Assembly: GCF_028693135.1 (NCBI RefSeq)
Contig: NZ_JAQUVZ010000016.1
Span: forward strand, 1-64,000
DNA: 64,000 nucleotides
DNA from: Methanosarcina sp.
GTDB taxonomy: Archaea > Halobacteriota > Methanosarcinia > Methanosarcinales > Methanosarcinaceae
Direction: 5' to 3'
Below are positions 50,538 to 59,293 of the stretch, in pieces; positions within the stretch are counted from its first letter, which is position 1; every line of letters starts with the position of its first letter. Under the pieces are notes generated by a model. The model was not told where the DNA came from and made no database searches. It saw only the letters and a program-made list of their open reading frames with translations. Position numbers and translations under genes: made by a program.

Positions 50538-50553
50538 TTTCCCTTATTTTTTT
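50525..50553 (+). terminator. Intrinsic-type terminator overlapping the stop codon
   Basis: TAAGGGAAA (50525-50533) and TTTCCCTTA (50538-50546) form a perfect 9-bp stem with loop CTAA, followed by TTTTTTT. The stop codon TAA of the surface protein is in the loop. Confidence 0.8.
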
Positions 50554-51103
50554 GATGAAGTATCATGCGTAAACAGATAAAATTAGCCTGACTTTTTCTT
50601 TTCACCTGTATTCTAAATTTATTTTGTGGTTGGTACAATACCTCAATTAATATCTTTTTTTATATATTAATTATAATTTTGATTTTAAGTTATTTAAATA
50701 AATTTCTTAGAATTCCATTTGATGTCATTTAGCATCCTCTTACGAGTCGTCACAAAACAAACTATGCACATGTTTCGATTGGATACCTTAATTTTCAAGA
50801 TCATTACCGTCAATTGAAAATTAACTTTTGATAAATTGACAGGTATTTGAGGGCAGATTTGAAGGATTATGTAAAGGTAAAACCAGGAATTTTAGTTGAA
50901 AATCAAGTTTCAATTAAATTCCAAGATGTGGATGAAACATTTTTACTAGATATAAAAAAGTAAAGGGATTCAATGAGTTTTTCATTGAATCACGAAATAT
51001 AATTCACAGTATATGATCCAATAGCAATTGATTATTTAATATTTTTGGGATCGTAATATTTTGGAACTGATTCCAGATTTTTTATTATCACCTTTAATAC
51101 TTT
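50554..51103. other. Gene-free region
   Basis: Strongly AT-rich. A plus-strand frame near 50860-50960 gives a few dozen residues (KVKPGILVENQVSIKFQDVDE) but has no start with a ribosome site and is probably a decayed fragment. Nothing else seen. Confidence 0.35.
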
Positions 51104-51658
51104 TTACTCCGGCGGTAATAATTTACACCATTCATGTGTCCATGAATCATAGGTAGCTACAATTGGGTTTTCTTCACTTACCCACTGGGCGATTCCACCA
51201 TTCTTGTTTGTGCTGTCCTCATCATTGTCCATGTTATACACATTTTTGTATCCAGCTTCTACCAAGAGGTTGCTTGCCTCAGCACTTCTGCTTCCTAACT
51301 TACAATAAACGAGTATTTTTGTATTTTTATTATGCGGCAATTCTTTCATTCTTGCTGGTAATAGCTCTTCATCAGGCAACTGTGGGTTTGGTAGTTTAAT
51401 ATTTCTTAATGGTATCAATGTTGCCCCTTCAATATGCCCTGAGTCATATTCAGTCGGGATACGTACATCCAGAAGAAATACATCTTTATTTTCGACCATC
51501 TGTTTAGCGTCACAGATATTCACAGTTGTGTATGTGCATTGAGTTGTGTGTGTGCATTGAGTTGTGTATGTACATTTATCTGCTGCCGCAATGCCAGGTG
51601 CGATTATGAGAAGCACAAAAAGAATTGTAGCAAAATACGACAAATATCGCTTATTCAA
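51104..51658 (-). CDS. Exported rhodanese-domain protein with Cys-containing N-terminal repeats
   Basis: A 184-residue protein. The start is a TTG at 51658 with a strong ribosome site (GGAGGAG, five bases away). The signal peptide is NKRYLSYFATILFVLLIIAPG, ending at AAA. Next come three 6-residue repeats (CTYTTQ, CTHTTQ, CTYTTV) from an 18-bp DNA repeat. The rhodanese domain follows: VFLLDVRIPTEYDSGHIEGA, quoted as LLDVRIPTEYDSGHI, and the active loop VYCKLGSRSAEA with catalytic Cys. It would act outside the membrane in sulfur transfer. Alone in its context. Confidence 0.85.
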   Translation of the reverse strand: MNKRYLSYFATILFVLLIIAPGIAAADKCTYTTQCTHTTQCTYTTVNICDAKQMVENKDVFLLDVRIPTEYDSGHIEGATLIPLRNIKLPNPQLPDEELLPARMKELPHNKNTKILVYCKLGSRSAEASNLLVEAGYKNVYNMDNDEDSTNKNGGIAQWVSEENPIVATYDSWTHEWCKLLPPE

Positions 51659-52148
51659 TTAAACTCCTCCAGATCCAGTTTTCCCACTTTAAAATATTGA
51701 GATTTTTAGGCTAAATCATTTAAACATAGTAACTATTGTTAAAATCCATATTCTGAAATAGTACCCAGAAGTGACAGTTATTTGCTTTATACAGATATTT
51801 GTCAATATCCACTAGCTACAATCTGTCGTATTGTATAGTAAATTGGCACAAAAAAGCAAGGAACCAAAATATGGATTTCAATAATTACATAATGTATTAA
51901 CTGAAAATATATATGGTATTAGGAATAATTGTTCCCTATAATAATTGTCCATTATATAGTATCCAGTTTATTTTTTTACCCACATACTTTTAATAAAGTT
52001 TAATTGCGTGAGGTTTTTATCTGAGAATTAGCTCTGGATTGACAGAAAAAAGAGGATGACATTTATGAAGGCGAAGCTAATAAAGTTTGATGGCTTATTC
52101 ATCAATGAGATTGTGTATATTAAGCCATTCTTTGACTACGTTTAAAAG
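51659..52148. other. Gene-free AT-rich region
   Basis: Contains the rhodanese promoter. A 26-codon frame at 52065-52145 (ATG after AGAGGATGAC) has a fair ribosome site but shows no similarity to anything known, so I leave it unassigned. Confidence 0.35.
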
Positions 52149-52421
52149 CTAGAGATCAAAGTCTTCTATAATTTTTAAGATTATTCTGTATTTATTGATG
52201 TACTCAAAACCTTTCTTAGTAAGGCTATAATGTTTTTTTGAATCAACGATACAAATCTCTATGAAATCTTTTTCAATAAGCTCCAGAATATACTTATCAA
52301 ATTGGCTTGAAGAAAGATTGGATTTCCTGAGGAGGGGAGTAGGTTTTATCTGGTTATGATTTTTGTTTATCAGAACCAGTATATCGTATATTATCTCCAG
52401 TCTTTCTCTTTTTTTCATCAA
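52149..52421 (-). CDS. Small winged-helix DNA-binding protein
   Basis: A 90-residue protein that is almost entirely a winged helix: ERLEIIYDILVLINK, TPLLRKSNLSSSQFDKYILELIEKDFI (recognition SSSQFDKYILELIEK) and HYSLTKKGFEYINKYR. It resembles the archaeal HTH_45-type regulators. The start is TTG 52421 or ATG 52418; GAGGTTAAGAG precedes them. The start overlaps the stop of the upstream membrane-protein gene, so the two are translationally coupled, suggesting a membrane-linked regulatory pair. Confidence 0.78.
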   Translation of the reverse strand: MMKKRERLEIIYDILVLINKNHNQIKPTPLLRKSNLSSSQFDKYILELIEKDFIEICIVDSKKHYSLTKKGFEYINKYRIILKIIEDFDL

Positions 52422-53086
52422 CTCTTAACCTCATTCCAGATTTTCACGTAGATAAACATTTGAAAAATATACAGTAGGATGTCAATGAAAAAATAGTTTC
52501 TGATTTCAAAGAGAATCAACTGGATCAGGTTTATTGTATAAGACAGAATTAGCAGGTTATATATGATGAAATAATTCAAGCGTTTCTGGCTTTTTTTCAT
52601 TTTTCTGTAGACCAGATAAAAAGAGAGACAGGGGAGTAATAAAATTATAAGATCGATTTTAGGAGTAAATAATATTCCGGATACGATTATACACAGGAAG
52701 ACTACTTTTTCATTTTTCAATATAAGATAGAGGGTCCTGTTTAGTTCTTTGATGTCATTAAAAAAGAAAGTCATATAATAGTAGTATAGGAACAATAAAA
52801 TGGAAATTGTGAGTAAACTCAGTAATAATAACTCTCCGTTGATAGCAGTGTAGACCTCAAAGAGTGAATCCATTTTTTCAATAAGTTCAATTGCTTTCAA
52901 GACATAGATTATCAGGAAAGAAAATATCAGGGTTATGAATGAATTTTTAAAGTATTTCAAACCCTCATAAGCTGTTAGCCCATAATAAGTATTAAGTTTT
53001 GAATAAATTAAACTAGAAATTATAACCAAAATCAAGGTATAAATGGAATCAATCAAGAACAAAGGTTCTAAGAATTCAGGATCCAT
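52418..53086 (-). CDS. Multi-helix membrane protein paired with a winged-helix regulator
   Basis: A 222-residue protein, almost wholly hydrophobic, with about seven transmembrane helices (LFLIDSIYTLILVIISSLIY, LIFSFLIIYVLKAIELI, LLLLSLLTISILLFLYY, VVFLCIIVSGILFT, LIILLLPCLSFYLVY and others). No charged motif or catalytic pattern stands out and no family is recognised. It is immediately followed, with overlap, by the winged-helix gene. The helix count fits an archaeal histidine-kinase-like sensor half, but no kinase part exists here. Likely role: sensing or anchoring, by context only. Confidence 0.65.
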   Translation of the reverse strand: MDPEFLEPLFLIDSIYTLILVIISSLIYSKLNTYYGLTAYEGLKYFKNSFITLIFSFLIIYVLKAIELIEKMDSLFEVYTAINGELLLLSLLTISILLFLYYYYMTFFFNDIKELNRTLYLILKNEKVVFLCIIVSGILFTPKIDLIILLLPCLSFYLVYRKMKKSQKRLNYFIIYNLLILSYTINLIQLILFEIRNYFFIDILLYIFQMFIYVKIWNEVKS

Positions 53087-53310
53087 AATAACACTTCATA
53101 ACACTTCGTTATATTATTAATATATAATGACTCGACAGGCATTGCAAAAAAAGAATTAAGGTATCTGTACAGAGGAATTTCAGTCGGTATAAAAACACAA
53201 TATCCTTCTAAAACACTTTAGATATCCTTCAAAGATCCCTCAAAACTCATTTTATAGACCTCAAAGACCCCTTAAAACTCATTTTATAAACCTCAAAGAG
53301 AACTCAAAGC

Positions 53311-54339
53311 TCATTTTATATACTTCCGTATCAGCTCCGTCTCTTTCAGTAACTTAAAACTCACAAATCCTCCGACTAAAAGATTCGCATAAAAAGTAAA
53401 AGCCCTCCATGCCACCACTGCAATTCCAAGGACGTTTGCCGGCACAAAGAATGAAAAGAGGGTACTTGCAGCAAATTCAGCCACCCCGCTTGAACCGGGA
53501 GTCAAAGGTACAATCAGAACAATCATAAGAATTACCTGTGCTGCAAAAGCAATCATCACAGAAGGAGCTTGATTGAGGCCCAGAAGAATTACCGGCAGGA
53601 GAGAGAACTCAACAATCCAGAATATAACCGTATACATTGACCCGTAAAATAAGCCTGCACGCCCTTCTGTGAAAAAGATGTGTATGCTCTTATGGAATTC
53701 ATCCATTTCCCGGTCAATTGACTCCGATAGTTTGTACAGTTTGTTTCCTGTTTTTTTTCCACCAAGACGGATAATCCATCCCACAAGAACATTTATGGCA
53801 AGTTTAACATGTTGAGGCCGCAGGACCGCATACAACACGAGGGCAAGGCTAGCGATTAAAAGGAGTTCTCCTGATATAAGCACAATATCCAGAGTTGGAT
53901 TTGACATTATACCATGAAATAGAAGTAACGAAAAAGGTGCGATTAGCAGGATCAGTATCGCATCCAGTAAACGTTCCCCCAAAACAACAGCAGTAGCTTT
54001 CCCAATAGGCATTTTGTTCTGGTTGAGGAGATGAATCCTCAAAGGTTCTCCACCTATGGAAGAAGGAGTAATTGCTGCAACGAAAGTGCTGGAGATTACA
54101 ATTTCGAGAGCTGTTATAATTCCTATTTTATGCCCGAGTGCAGATGCCATTGATCTTGTGCGCAGGCCCCAGATAATGAAGGAAAGCATGTGGACACCAA
54201 AAGCCGCTAAAATGTATTCGGGCCGAATCTTCCTGACAATTTCAGTTGTTGTCGTGTCCAGAGTGAAGATAAGGACAATTGCTATCGAAAGTATACTAAT
54301 CAAAATTGAGCTTGTTACCCACTTAGTGAACTTTTTCAT
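53311..54339 (-). CDS. UPF0104 flippase-like membrane protein (second paralogue)
   Basis: A 342-residue paralogue of the 22931 protein, collinear throughout: GLRTRSMASALGHKIG, ISSTFVAAITPSSIGGEPLR (core TPSSIGGEP), VVLGERLLDAIL, VPLTPGSSGVAEFAAS. About eight helices. The conserved Arg/Glu/Ser residues that mark the family's lipid pocket are the same. It lies 39 bases after a glycosyltransferase gene and is the last of three genes likely transcribed together (PAP2, glycosyltransferase, UPF0104), pointing to a lipid-linked sugar. Confidence 0.85.
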   Translation of the reverse strand: MKKFTKWVTSSILISILSIAIVLIFTLDTTTTEIVRKIRPEYILAAFGVHMLSFIIWGLRTRSMASALGHKIGIITALEIVISSTFVAAITPSSIGGEPLRIHLLNQNKMPIGKATAVVLGERLLDAILILLIAPFSLLLFHGIMSNPTLDIVLISGELLLIASLALVLYAVLRPQHVKLAINVLVGWIIRLGGKKTGNKLYKLSESIDREMDEFHKSIHIFFTEGRAGLFYGSMYTVIFWIVEFSLLPVILLGLNQAPSVMIAFAAQVILMIVLIVPLTPGSSGVAEFAASTLFSFFVPANVLGIAVVAWRAFTFYANLLVGGFVSFKLLKETELIRKYIK

Positions 54340-54378
54340 GAAAGCACAATCCAGTTATTAAACTTGATTCGAGACTAT

Positions 54379-55524
54379 TCAAACTTTTAATTTGGAAATT
54401 GAACTATTTGACTCGATTAGTTTTTGTATCGCAGAGGCAGCATTCAGATCCTCAGACATTTTTTTCATATTCCCTACTTTCCGGTGGATTTTTTTGTCCT
54501 CTATAAGCTCCCTGATCGAATTAAGGATCTGTTCCGGAGGCGTGCTGTAAGCCAGGCGCCTGCCATAACCTTCAGAATCTACCACATCGGCATTACTCTC
54601 CTGCTCACTGTGGTTCATGTCAGGAAATGAAAGCACAGGAATGCCAAAAGTGAGAGCCTCCATTATGGTGCTGTGCCCTCCTGGAGCAATTACAAGTTCT
54701 GAGGCTTTAAGATAAGGAAACTGATCGTCAATAAAACACTCAATAGTAACGTTTTCCGGCAGGTCTGAAAAGACAGCAGGATCCAGATTCGGCCCTGAAA
54801 GAAGAGTGTAGTTTATGCTTCTGTCGAGTTTTGCAACTTCGATAATTTTGGTAAATATGGGTTTCCGGTATCCAAAACCTCCTATAAGGGATAACACATG
54901 AGGTTTTTGTAGATTTGCGGTTTTTACATTATCTGATCTTTTTAAAACCAGGGGACCACTGAAAAATATATTTTTGGTGATTTCAGTTTCAAAGGCAAGG
55001 TTTCGCCTGCATACTGTATAAGGCATTGGGAAATCAGGGACTATGATCCCATCAACCTTTCTGAAAATACAGCTGTAAAAATGTTTAATTAGCCCCCCAA
55101 TGGCTCGAAGGGGCATACCTCCTTTTTTAAAGAAATCCTCCATGTTTGACTGATTAACCATTAAGTAAACCGGAATTCTTCGGACCTTAGAACCGATTAC
55201 TCCTGTAAAATAACTGTCTGAGACTACAATATCAGGTTTTGTTTCTTTTAGCAGGTTCAGGACTTTAAAAATCCCAGACGCGGTTCCACTTTTCAAAGTG
55301 GCTATGATTGACTTTTTTAGGTTCAAAGAACCAGACTCGCCTACAAGCTTGATCTCTGGAGGGATCTCAAGGGTCTGGTATCCTTTTCTTTCGATAAATT
55401 CTTTTGAATAGCCATATGCTCCAAAATAAACCTCATGACCGGCAGCCAATAATTCCTGGCCAAGCGCGATACAGCGACTCGTGTGACCCAGCCCTTCACC
55501 GCATATAAAGACTAATATCTTCAT
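54379..55524 (-). CDS. GT-B glycosyltransferase (MurG/UGT-like)
   Basis: A 381-residue glycosyltransferase. The N-terminal half starts MKILVFICGEGLGHTSRCIALG, with the GxGHxxR motif (GEGLGHTSR), and continues with LAAGHEVYFGAYGYSKEF and KPDIVVSDSYFTGVIGSK. The C-terminal half has the nucleotide-sugar-binding segment VIAPGGHSTIMEALTFGIPVLSFPD (core APGGHSTIMEALTFGIP) and a Gln/Glu-rich HSEQESNA. GT family 28/1-like, with donor sugar unknown. It overlaps the PAP2 gene by 29 bases, so the two are coupled. Probably makes a glycolipid on the inner membrane face. Confidence 0.87.
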   Translation of the reverse strand: MKILVFICGEGLGHTSRCIALGQELLAAGHEVYFGAYGYSKEFIERKGYQTLEIPPEIKLVGESGSLNLKKSIIATLKSGTASGIFKVLNLLKETKPDIVVSDSYFTGVIGSKVRRIPVYLMVNQSNMEDFFKKGGMPLRAIGGLIKHFYSCIFRKVDGIIVPDFPMPYTVCRRNLAFETEITKNIFFSGPLVLKRSDNVKTANLQKPHVLSLIGGFGYRKPIFTKIIEVAKLDRSINYTLLSGPNLDPAVFSDLPENVTIECFIDDQFPYLKASELVIAPGGHSTIMEALTFGIPVLSFPDMNHSEQESNADVVDSEGYGRRLAYSTPPEQILNSIRELIEDKKIHRKVGNMKKMSEDLNAASAIQKLIESNSSISKLKV

Positions 55525-56326
55525 CTTTGAACCTCGTTTTGAAAATTCGAGTAGCTATAAAATAAGCGATAAAAGCCAGTATGATGCCACCAATCATATC
55601 CGTGATCCAGTGTATGCCCAGATACAGTATCGCAAAAAGGATGAAAATGGTTGTCCCAACCGCAAAAATTTTGTAACGACTAAGATTTGTCCTGAAAAGT
55701 ATAAACAGCGTTGTCATTACTGAGAGTGCAGCATGCAGGCTGGGAAAACAGTTGTTAAGGCTGGGATCACAGATAGTTACTATTCGCAAAATGGCAGGAT
55801 TCAGTTGATACAGAAGAGGGATCATGCCAGGCAGCACATTTCCGGTAACATCTACAGGGAAAAATATGTAAAATGGGTAAGCTGCCAGATATATGAGCGT
55901 GAAAGCAATTACATATTCTTTAAGAGCTTCGGTATTCCGGGTACACAGGAGCGCCACAAATGTGAAAAGCAAAAGGAAAGAAAAGCCCAGTAAATAAATG
56001 ACTCCGCTAAAATATGTCAGCATGGGAGTAGCCAGACTCTGGAAGTGACTCACTTCATTGCCTTCCAGAATCAACATATATTGATCATAATTTCGAGAAG
56101 GATTGAGGCCCAGGAAATTTGAAATGGCTGTTTGTGAGTCCATAAGTATAAAGATCAGGACCACCAAAATTGCATAAGGCAGGAACTCCGAAATTCCGGA
56201 TGAATTCTGACTCTTATAGTAATATTTAGGCTTAAGAGGCTCCGGTACAAAAATAAAATAACCGGTTGCTACTGAAAAAATCAGGGAAAGTATCATCATA
56301 AAGTCCATTTGATTTGAAGATATCAT
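55496..56326 (-). CDS. PAP2-type lipid phosphatase or phosphotransferase
   Basis: A 276-residue membrane protein of six helices. The PAP2 motifs are visible: NCFPSLHAALSVMT (about 192-205, with the phosphate-binding Ser and His), and GIHWITDMIGG (about 240-250, with the catalytic His-x3-Asp). The first motif, usually KxxxxxxRP, is not obvious. The longer inner loop (NPSRNYDQYMLILEGNE) recalls the inositol-phosphorylceramide-synthase-like branch that uses lipid acceptors. The start is MISSNQMDFMM; an internal Met at residue 7 is an alternative. First gene of the three-gene unit. Confidence 0.83.
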   Translation of the reverse strand: MISSNQMDFMMILSLIFSVATGYFIFVPEPLKPKYYYKSQNSSGISEFLPYAILVVLIFILMDSQTAISNFLGLNPSRNYDQYMLILEGNEVSHFQSLATPMLTYFSGVIYLLGFSFLLLFTFVALLCTRNTEALKEYVIAFTLIYLAAYPFYIFFPVDVTGNVLPGMIPLLYQLNPAILRIVTICDPSLNNCFPSLHAALSVMTTLFILFRTNLSRYKIFAVGTTIFILFAILYLGIHWITDMIGGIILAFIAYFIATRIFKTRFKDEDISLYMR

Positions 56327-56387
56327 TTCACATGCGCCCCAATGTTTGAATAAATTAATCCGAAAAATAGCCAGTTACTAAATATCT

Positions 56388-56460
56388 CACCTGTAACACC
56401 GTATTTTACCTATAACACTGTATTTCACCTCTAACACTGTATTTCACCTCTAACACTATC
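56388..56460. repeat. 19-bp tandem repeat, nearly four copies
   Basis: CACCTCTAACACTGTATTT-type units start at 56388, 56407, 56426 and 56445 with few substitutions. They lie just upstream of the PAP2 operon and may carry its promoter spacing. Confidence 0.9.
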
Positions 56461-56482
56461 TATCTGGCTCCTTCTACGTAAT

Positions 56483-56620
56483 GAGAACTAAATATATATG
56501 ATAAGTGGAGAGAAAGTCCACATTTGTACTTTTTTGACTGCTCCCCTTTAGGAGAACTAAATATATATGACAAGTGGAGAGGAAGTCCACATTTTCACTT
56601 TTTTGACTGCTCCTCCTTAG
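56483..56620. repeat. 69-bp direct tandem duplication with TATA-like and hairpin elements
   Basis: Two adjacent units (56483-56550 and 56552-56620) share an AACTAAATATATATGA TATA-like element, a GTGGA/TCCAC hairpin and an ACTTTTTTGACTGCTCC tail. A few substitutions separate them. A duplicated small transcription unit or promoter is possible. Confidence 0.85.
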
Positions 56621-56895
56621 ATTTACAGGCGATAGATATTGTTTTTGGAATCAGTTATTTAATCTTCCATTCTATGAATAAAGCCACGTCTCTTAAAAAA
56701 TTTTGAGTGAAGCTTAGAAAATTGACAGGAAAAAGCGAACAAATTCAGAAACATAGTAGAAAATGAATCTGAAAACCAAGTAAAAAATGATAAAATAAAA
56801 GGAATTCAGACCATAAAACTCTTTTTTGGCCTGAATATTCCACTACGCCCAGATCAATAATTAAGTAAGTAGAAAGTGAAGCATCCTCCTTACTT

Positions 56896-58707
56896 TCACA
56901 TTTCAAACCTTGTCATAACTCCATGAAGCTCATCAGTAGGGAGCCTGTAGAACTGGACAAAAGAAGGGGACAGTTTTTTAATTACGGAAAAGACCCTCCA
57001 TATCAAGTTATTCGTAAATATGTCTTCTATTCCGTAAAAGATTGTTTTTTCATGGATGCCTTTGTCTTTCAGGATCTGTACGACATCAATAATTTCCATA
57101 TACCCCATACTTATTTCAAAGACTCTCAAGCCTTTTGCCAGCTCTTTTGTGAAAGAGCTTTTTACTCCAAATGGGCTTTCACACCTGACAATTGAAATAA
57201 AGATGTTGTCTTCATAAATAATATTATTATCAAACATTATGTGAGAAATGTATTGAGGGATTTTAGTTATGTCCCGGGAAAAGAAAAGAGCAGTCCCACT
57301 GATTTTATTTTCGCTTGCATACACCTGCTTATATTGTTCAAGGAAATTATTAATCTTCAGGGGCTTCATCAGTTCATAAAGCCTTTTTTGTCCTGAAGTA
57401 TATATAAGGATCAGAGAAAAGATAATAGCTGCTATGACAATGGACCAGTAACCCCCATGCGGGATTTTATAAGTGTTTGAGAGAAGAAATACTATGTCGA
57501 TACCGGTCACAAGAAGGGATACAAAAGATTTGACCGGCATTTTTTTGAAATAAAATATTAAAGTCATCATCAGGCCTGTAATTGACATGGTTCCTGTAAC
57601 TGCCAGCCCATATGCAGCCGCAAGTCTGTGAGAGTCCCTGAACTCAAAAATCATAAATAAGACGGAAATAAGGAGAAGCCAGTTTACTGCACTGATATAG
57701 ATCTGGGACTGTAATTCACCTGAAGTATAATCGATCTTTAACATGGGAATTATTCGGGTTGTTATCCCCTGATATACTATTGAAAACACACCGCTGATCA
57801 TGGCTTGAGAGGCAATGATTGTAGCTATGATACTCAGGATAAGGAATGGGACATATACGAGATGTGCCTGCTGGTTTATCATCTCAAATAATACATTTCT
57901 CGAATCCGGGTTTCTGATGAGAAATGCTCCCTGCCCGAGATAATTCAAAGCCAGTGCGACAAACACAAATTTCCAGGCTTTCAAAATCGGCTCTCTTCCC
58001 AGGTGCCCCATATCGGCATACAATGCCTCGCCCCCCGTGGCACACAGAATAACTTCGGATAATACAAAAAATCCCGTAAGCCCATTATCCATGAGAAATC
58101 TGATCGCGTAATAAGGATTTATGGCTTTAAGTATGACTGGGGTATAAAAAATTGAGACAATACCTGAAAATGCAATGGATATGAACCATAAAATCATTAT
58201 TGGCCCAAAGACCCATGCAATCTTTTCTGTTCCCTTGTTCTGGATTGAAAAAAGAGCTACTGCGATTATGCCGGCAATGAGCATGATAGCCTCTTGCCCG
58301 ATGTCTTGAAACGCAGGGATGATCCGCAGGCCTTCAACAGCACTCAGGATACTGATTGCAGGCGTAATGACTCCATCCCCGACAAGAAAAGAGGTCCCTA
58401 TATAGGCTAATAATGTGATTAAAGCTACATTTCGACCGGATTTGAGAAGAGGAACGAGCAGTTCTTTTAATACAATTGTTCCCCCTTCCCCTTTTTTACC
58501 CAGGCTCATGGCAAGCCAGGCATACTCCACAGTTACAAGTGTAATAAGTGTCCAGATGATTAAAGATAAAACTCCTATTACGTGAATTTCAGTAGGTCTT
58601 GTAAGGAGGAATATGACTGTCAGGGTATAGATAGGGCTTGTTCCAATATCTCCAAAAACAAGACCCATAGAGTTTACTATACCCCTGAAATCAGATTTGG
58701 AAAACAT
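56896..58707 (-). CDS. kup: Kup-type potassium uptake transporter
   Basis: A 603-residue KUP/HAK/KT protein. The diagnostic GDIGTSPIYT segment is at about 19-28, followed by the twelve helices, with EGGTIVLKELLVPLL and VGDGVITPAISILSAVEGL (the GDGVxTPAxSVLSA signature; core GDGVITPAISILSAVEGL). A CATGGEALYADMGHLG motif is also conserved. The cytoplasmic C-terminal part (about 440-603) contains LFFSRDITKIPQYI and TIFYGIEDIFTNN. It takes up K+ with protons. Monocistronic; convergent or unlinked neighbours give no regulatory hint. Confidence 0.93.
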   Translation of the reverse strand: MFSKSDFRGIVNSMGLVFGDIGTSPIYTLTVIFLLTRPTEIHVIGVLSLIIWTLITLVTVEYAWLAMSLGKKGEGGTIVLKELLVPLLKSGRNVALITLLAYIGTSFLVGDGVITPAISILSAVEGLRIIPAFQDIGQEAIMLIAGIIAVALFSIQNKGTEKIAWVFGPIMILWFISIAFSGIVSIFYTPVILKAINPYYAIRFLMDNGLTGFFVLSEVILCATGGEALYADMGHLGREPILKAWKFVFVALALNYLGQGAFLIRNPDSRNVLFEMINQQAHLVYVPFLILSIIATIIASQAMISGVFSIVYQGITTRIIPMLKIDYTSGELQSQIYISAVNWLLLISVLFMIFEFRDSHRLAAAYGLAVTGTMSITGLMMTLIFYFKKMPVKSFVSLLVTGIDIVFLLSNTYKIPHGGYWSIVIAAIIFSLILIYTSGQKRLYELMKPLKINNFLEQYKQVYASENKISGTALFFSRDITKIPQYISHIMFDNNIIYEDNIFISIVRCESPFGVKSSFTKELAKGLRVFEISMGYMEIIDVVQILKDKGIHEKTIFYGIEDIFTNNLIWRVFSVIKKLSPSFVQFYRLPTDELHGVMTRFEM

Positions 58708-59293
58708 AATATATCACCTTATTTGTTCCAGGAATTTTTGGGCAAAAAACATGATTTGAGATGAAAAATTACAGGTATTTGAATCCTGTGGCAACAAATC
58801 ATGATTTTACTCTGCCCGAAAAGAGTGAAAAGGAATTGAATTTGCAGAATTTTTAACTCACCAATTTCCCATTTTCATTTAAAATTCGTCTCTTCCTTAT
58901 GATTTTCAGCTTTTTATTCAATTAACCTTAAAGTAAATATTGTTTTTATAATAACGCATGGTGCTGAGAATTACTTTTTCATATATAAAGATCTTGACCC
59001 ATTATCCCGAGAAATCGATATTGACCAGTGATCAAGCCAATTAATTGATATTGAACAGTGATAAAGCCGATTAATCGAGATTGACCGGTGATAAAGCTGA
59101 TGAATCGATTTTAATTATTCGGATCCAAAAAATGTGTATCTCAGGTTATACTTATTATCCCTGCATATGGAAAGGTAAATAAAAAACATTTCGCCACAAA
59201 ATAAGAAAATGTTAAAGGCAGAGAGATCAAAGAAGAATAGGATAAAAAATGGGATAGAATAAAAAATGTGCAAGTTCAAAAACGGCGGGAAAA
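58708..59293. other. Intergenic region before the first MATE gene
   Basis: No gene. Holds a 30-bp tandem repeat (59013-59110). The promoters of kup (minus strand) and of the MATE gene (plus strand) must lie here; ATATATAAAGA at 58980-58990 is the best plus-strand TATA-like element, though about 300 bases upstream of the MATE start. Confidence 0.45.
59013..59110. repeat. 30-bp tandem repeat, just over three copies
   Basis: AATCGATATTGACCAGTGAT-type units recur exactly 30 bases apart, at 59013, 59043 and 59073, with a short fourth start at 59103. The spacing is about three helical turns, so any protein bound would line up on one face. Confidence 0.85.

Larger units (their letters stand above)
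56327..56895. other. Intergenic region with two kinds of repeats
   Basis: No gene seen. Contains a 19-bp tandem array (56388-56460) and a 69-bp tandem duplication (56483-56620); both are listed separately. From 56620 to 56895 nothing is recognised. Confidence 0.5.

Noticed and set aside
52065-52145. A 26-codon plus-strand gene with an AGAGGATGAC ribosome site
   Set aside because: Too short to judge; no family and no context; noted only within the intergenic entry.
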